A stretch of 64,000 nucleotides of DNA from Phoronis australis (lineage: Eukaryota; Phoronida; Phoronidae). The position numbers were made by a program, and so were the translations under genes. The first letter of the stretch is position 1. Each line of letters starts with the position of its first letter. The notes beneath the pieces were generated by a model that did no database searches, was not told the origin of the DNA, and saw only the letters and a list, made by a program, of their open reading frames with translations. Positions 59,901 to 64,000 of this stretch are shown piece by piece. Location: assembly GCA_002633005.1 (NCBI GenBank), contig NMRA01000162.1:419906-483905 (forward strand), written 5' to 3'.

Positions 59901-60510
59901 AAGAATGGAAGATAACAGGAACATGTGTGAACATTTGTCCTTATGTTCCGTCAAAATAGTGACACCTTGCTTAACGAGCATTGCAGATTAACGATTATTT
60001 GTCCACGTTGTGTAAGTATTCATATATAACCCAATAAATATGAATATGAAATTAATTGCTTCAGAAATGACCTTAGCATGTTTGTTGACCATGAAAATAT
60101 AAGTATAAACACCTCATTTTTCAAGTTAGCCTGTAGGAGCACGAACTTAAGACGAAAATTACAATGTATCATAATAGCGGCACCTAATTTGCATAATTAG
60201 TTTTTAGAGTTGCATTTTTAGCTTTCATAAGTGATCAATAGTATTGATCAATAAGTATTTATAAGAAGTGTAGAGGTGAGACATTTCACCATTTCAAATG
60301 GTCTATTGTGATTTCTATTACAAAAATACACCTGAAATTGACAATTTGGCCGCCATTTTGTTTATGCTAATTAGATGGTTCAAAATGAAAAATTCGGCTT
60401 GGGAACAGAGTTAGTTGAATTCGCCATACCTTGATTGTGTGAAAAAGTCTTGTTCCCAACTTCTAATAAAAAATGCTTCTACAAGGCTCTTTTCAGGAAA
60501 TGCATCTAGA
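56970..60510. mobile_element. HEEADTR/CXC element, copy 2
   Basis: Ends TCTAGACGCACTTCTGG and, inverted, TCTAGATGCATTTCCTG. About 380 bp between the left terminal repeat and the gene (12230-12600 in copy 1) is missing at about 57175. The flank before the element is CTATTAG; the flank after it is CTATATG. Confidence 0.75.
57187..59740 (+). pseudogene. HEEADTR/CXC family protein, frame-broken, copy 2
   Basis: The first frame here is longer than in copy 1: 57187-57672, 161 residues with DHMSDSGIAEVCIESAVLGQ. It shows what copy 1 lost by small deletions near 12828 and 12900. Later pieces: LKADRDVLRCLA near 58410 (frame-broken), FDRYRQETMKDTTRKQ in 58667-58879, STHEEPDARLVLHAVHSQ with LFNKLLRDSATSLFAF in 58956-59282, and a degraded CXC tail near 59690. 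The IIDG start seen in copy 1 is partly deleted near 58645. Confidence 0.7.
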
Positions 60511-60524
60511 CTATATGTTGCGGT

Positions 60525-60737
60525 GCATCGTTCCCGCTTGTCCGAACTAAGCAGCTGAGAGGAAAGCGGTTATATCGTTTTTTACTTCCTCGAGAGTCCG
60601 AAATGCTTAGGAAGTGGCTCATCGTAGTGAAGAATGAAATGTGCGCTGGAAATAGCAAGTATGAAGCCGTGAAACATCTCCGTGTCAGTGACCTGCTGAC
60701 GTCGACAGTGCCTGACGAATGCCGGCTTACCAAGTAA
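60525..60737 (+). pseudogene. THAP-like fragment, copy 2
   Basis: Counterpart of 15970-16185 with LRCIVPACPN then a TAA. The shifted frame keeps the RFLLPRESEMLRKWLIVV part. Confidence 0.35.
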
Positions 60738-61174
60738 CTCCATACGTTCCGTTGTCTGAGCTTGTTCACGGCGCCTCTCTAATATTTCTTCATCACTGTA
60801 TTCCTGTTCGAATGGATAGCTTTTAAAACTTAACGATTCACCTGCGAAGTCGGGACTGATGAGCTCTAGCTCGTCCTAAGTCGGGATTGCGAGTTGCCAT
60901 GTTGGCGTTTATTACTGAGCGTTCTGTTTCAAAATGAATTATTCTCACCCTAACCAATACTTATATAAAACTGAAACAAAGTCTGTCTCATTAGATGCAA
61001 TTTGTAATGCCTTTGGATTGTTCGTGAGTACACATGATTTGAGAAGCCAGCAATGAATAAATCACTACGTTACAGGCTTTAGGTGCAATAAAACTAATTG
61101 ACGAGACACCGAGGCCGTGTGAGCGCATGCTAATTTAAGATATACATAGGTTTGAATTCGCAAAATTGACTAAT
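60738..61174. other. No gene assigned
   Basis: Counterpart of 16186-16639; the same weak opposite-strand frame is present. Confidence 0.4.
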
Positions 61175-61545
61175 TGATTTTAATAATCCAGTAAAGTAGT
61201 AGAATCCGCAAAAGGTTCGCTATACAAATTTTCTCGATTTTTCGAAATATATGTATAATTGATTTCGTTCACGTTTTCAAGTGCCTTTAAACGACCTGTG
61301 CTGCAAAAGCGGAGACCCTAACGACAATGTCCTGGCTACTGTCCTGAAAAGGTAAACCATGCACTGATACAGAGTTGTTAAACGTTCTCTCGAATTTTCT
61401 CACTCGTCCGTATTTCGCAATCTTTCGTGTCTCGACTGTCCCCAGCCCCACGCCTATGTCGGTTGCCACAGTTTAACCCTGACGCCTGAAAATTTTTGGA
61501 GGGGGGACGTGCCCTCCGCCCCCCCCCGCTTCCTACGGCCATGCA
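61175..61545 (+). repeat. Repeat A, copy 2 right
   Basis: Counterpart of 16640-16990; GCGGAGACCCTAACGACAATG is preserved except at its edges. Confidence 0.75.
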
Positions 61546-62263
61546 TTTAATGTTACAAAATTGCAAATGTCTCAAAGCTCGACAGTTTTCCGTATGACTC
61601 AGGGCGAGATATTAGACTGGGAGGCATTTTGATCAACAAAACTTTGAAAGTACAAATAACGCCGCCTTACTTTTTTAAACATGACGACTATGTTATGAGT
61701 GCAAGGCGTGGGCCCTCGCTTTGTGAGGTCACGTCTCATTTTTAAGCTTACCTGTTGCCCGTTAGTAAATAGGATGTTATAGGAGAATCCAAAATTTGGG
61801 TCCACGGGCTGGGGGCAAAATTTTTGAGAAATTCGTTTTGTGCTCCCCCGTCCAATAATATTTACCTGGATTAGTCCTGATTTCACCAAATCTTTTCGCT
61901 TCATTCGACGGCGATATGAATTGTCATGAGTGTGACTTCAAGTTGAGCTGTGCGCTTAAAAACTGTTTTCCGTGCGTACAAGACGTCCCTTTTCATTGCC
62001 AGGAAAATTGCCCAGGTAATAGGAGCTGTCACATGTAGTTCTACTTCGTTCGTGTCAATGACCGGTTGGATAACGTTAGTATAAAGAGAGTATATTGCAT
62101 AGACGTTTAACGTCTTTATTGTCAATTTGTGTCTGACTTGATCGCTATATGAAATTTATTCAGCACGTCTTATTTTGAGGAACTTTAGCTGTTGTTACAA
62201 TTGAATAAAAACTAAATATTAAGTACATGTACAGTACTTACGCCGACCAGCTTCACCTGAAGG
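61546..62263. other. No recognised gene
   Basis: Minus frames 61599-61904 and 61901-62125 adjoin each other but are broken in copy 1 and have no motif. Confidence 0.4.
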
Positions 62264-62917
62264 GTGACAACCTTGTCACAGATTTGAATCACGCATTTTA
62301 AATAGACACCGGATTATGAACACAATGATACAATTCGAACACATTTTACCTTGTTGAGATCGTGAGAAATCAGGGCTGTTTTGTGGTATTAAAAAAGCAC
62401 ATGAATCGGCGAAACATTGCATTTCAATACTTAATACAAACGTATTGATGTGTAAGAAGCTGATTTGTTTGTCTATACATGCACATTAATACAGTAAACC
62501 AAAATATCGTTATAAGTCACCTAGGTCCCGACACTGCCGTACCGACCGCGCACCGACGCTCCGGGTGTCTCTAGATCTTAGACCGGGCATGGAATCTGAT
62601 AGGACCACTGTATTCTAATTTCGCGACCCTAATTCGAAAAATACGCAAGCCCGTCAACTCTCCTCAGTGTCACAAACAGGTCACCCCGACACCCTTCCAT
62701 CCGATTTGTTGCCAATAGGTGGCGTGACACCCCTGCTTTGCGTGCCGTGCGTTCCGGAATGGTGGGTTGCTAAGTCGCCCGCCAGCTCTCACTATACAAA
62801 GGCTTAAAGGAAGCCGATGGCACCCAACTACGACTGTCCCTTGAGCTCAGCCTGGGGATCTGATTCGTGTCGAATTTGTCATGAAACCGCCGCTGGATTA
62901 TTGTATGTGCGCCTTTG
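62264..62917 (+). repeat. Direct repeat across a single N, unit 1
   Basis: Starts GTGACAACCTTGTCACAG and ends at GCGCCTTTG before the N at 62918. It includes the candidate RING-CH exon and about 61 bp missing from unit 2. Confidence 0.9.
62817..62902 (+). CDS. Candidate first coding exon of a RING-CH (MARCH-like) protein, unit 1
   Basis: ATG at 62817 has an in-frame TAA 9 bases upstream. The 86-nt exon reads 28 codons ending SDSCRICHETAAGLL and stops at a GTATGT donor (62903). C-R-I-C-H-E is the first half of the RINGv zinc-finger, the E2-binding domain of membrane E3 ligases (MARCH family). In those proteins it continues SPC.C.GS in the next exon, which is beyond the window or in unassembled sequence. 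The rest is unseen, so the family call rests on seven residues. Confidence 0.4.
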
Positions 62918-62918
62918 N

Positions 62919-63511
62919 GTGACAACCTTGTCACAGATTTGAATCACGCATTTTAAATAGACACCGGATTATGAACACAATGATACAATTCGAACCCATT
63001 TTACCTTGTTGAGATCGTGAGAAATCAGGGCTGTTTTGTGGTATTAAAAAAGCACATGAATCGGCGAAACATTGCATTTCAATACTTAATACAAACGTAT
63101 TGATGTGTATGAAGCTGATTTTTTGTCTATACATGCACATTAATACAGTAAACCAAAATATCGTTATAAGTCACCTAGGTCCCGACACTGCCGTACCGAC
63201 CGCCCACCGACGCTCCGGGTGTCTCTAGATCTTAGACCGGGCATGGAATCTGATAGGACCACTGTATTCTAATTTCGCCACCCTAATTCGAAAAATACGC
63301 AAGCTCGTCAACTCTCCTCAGTGTCACAAACAGGTCACCCCGACACCCTTCCATCCGATTTATTGCCAATAGGTGGCGTGACACCCCTGCTTTGCGTGCC
63401 GTGCGTTCCGATGGCACCCAACTACGACTGTCCCTTGAGCTCAGCCTGGGGATCTGATTCGTGTCGAATTTGTCATGAAACCGCCGCTGGATTATTGTAT
63501 GTGCGCCTTTG
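62919..63511 (+). repeat. Direct repeat across a single N, unit 2
   Basis: Near-identical to 62264-62917, with an internal deletion of about 61 bp between CCG and CCG (63410). Probably the other allele. Confidence 0.9.
63411..63496 (+). CDS. Candidate RING-CH first exon, unit 2
   Basis: The same 86-nt exon and GTATGT donor. The 61-bp deletion removes the upstream stop and 5' leader, so here the frame extends further upstream through PLLCVPCVPM. Only one of the two units can be the real gene start if they are alleles. Confidence 0.35.
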
Positions 63512-64000
63512 TAATAACTGCGCGTATCGAACTTAACGCACAAAACGCTGCTGGGATCACCGGGAGTTCCTTTGTGCTCCAATCCTCACAAAGCGGATGA
63601 GACATGCTTCTGTTTTGCTTCTTAGTGAATGATCGTTTCTATGTTTGTAAATCGCAAACAATTACCACTTGCGCAACCGCCGAGTTAGCGCGCACCTTAC
63701 CTTAGGGATGTTAGTGTCGCGTCTGTTTTTGTATTTATTACAACCCGTTAACTAGTTTCGTGTTGTTGGTTTTTGGTGTTTTTGGTATGAGATTGGCGAT
63801 TTTAAGCAGAAAGTGGCGTCAGAGGCCAAACATAACCGTGACTACAAGTTTCTCATCAGAAAAGTTTTTTTTATCAAACATATACTGTGCAAGACTGAGA
63901 TGGTTGAAACTGCTTGTTGCATTTGATCGAACTTCTGCTGTGTTGACCTGCCTGAGAAACACAATGCAGGGCTGCAGGAAGCGGGGAGCCGGGGGGGGGG
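63512..64000. other. No gene seen; possible first intron
   Basis: Sequence after the candidate donor. It ends in a poly-G tract at the window edge, with a GGGAGCCGGGGG context like the gap-flanking homopolymers elsewhere. Confidence 0.4.

Larger units (their letters stand above)
43920..62773 (+). repeat. Copy 2 of the duplicated block
   Basis: Direct counterpart of 1-18224, starting at TTCAG near 43925 (position 6 in copy 1). It contains the empty site of the 232-bp MITE. It has a deletion of roughly 380 bp inside the HEEADTR/CXC element relative to copy 1. It has extra sequence before the 447-base gap at 51280. Beyond 62773 the sequence continues smoothly into the candidate RING-CH exon, whereas copy 1 is cut at an N at the matching point. 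Copy 2 is therefore more likely the correctly assembled version at its right end. Confidence 0.9.

Overview
The window reads as non-coding-rich eukaryotic DNA from a repeat-laden invertebrate genome, not a prokaryote. Open frames are short, interrupted and often opposed. The recognisable proteins are animal-type: non-LTR retrotransposon reverse transcriptase ends, a restriction-like endonuclease, THAP-like and CXC cysteine motifs, a RING-CH start and a type II membrane SGNH-like protein. Recurrent acatgta words and these element families fit a marine invertebrate (for example lancelet, hemichordate, mollusc or cnidarian); I cannot narrow it further from sequence alone.

Layout. Bases 1-18224 and about 43920-62773 are two direct copies of one roughly 18-19 kb block, a few percent different by eye. 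Copy 1 stops exactly at a single N (18225). Three other single-N sites (20354, 20897, 62918) each sit between two near-identical direct repeats. I infer unmerged haplotypes or assembly joins rather than biological duplication, though a real segmental duplication cannot be excluded. The block holds: an iterated GTACGTACACTACA motif; a 232-bp palindromic MITE (copy 1 only, with its empty site in copy 2); a 2.9-kb DNA transposon with inverted arrays of CGATCGAGAACG; a 5'-truncated LINE with a 12-bp target duplication; and a 3.5-3.9-kb terminal-inverted-repeat element carrying a broken HEEADTR/CXC-type protein gene, abutting a THAP-like fragment.

The middle (18.2-43.9 kb) holds a 4.9-kb palindromic element whose centre and right arm give an empty site for two insertions of the block; a spaced direct repeat; a restriction-like-endonuclease non-LTR retrotransposon with only two in-frame stops (28.5-30.97 kb); LINE ends (32.4-33.1 kb); a 3.8-kb palindrome with 1.6-kb arms around a second HEEADTR/CXC gene (34.3-38.1 kb); a third, internally deleted copy of the block's HEEADTR/CXC element (39.0-41.3 kb); a 280-bp palindromic MITE; and the one intact-looking cellular gene, a 350-residue single-exon SGNH-hydrolase-like type II membrane protein (42202-43254, minus). 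At the right edge a candidate first coding exon of a RING-CH (MARCH-like) protein appears twice because of an assembly repeat.

The most interesting point is that two elements with unrelated terminal inverted repeats enclose the same protein family (HEEADTR nuclease-like core plus C-terminal CXC cysteines). This hints that the protein is a mobilising enzyme, possibly of an uncommon DNA-transposon class.
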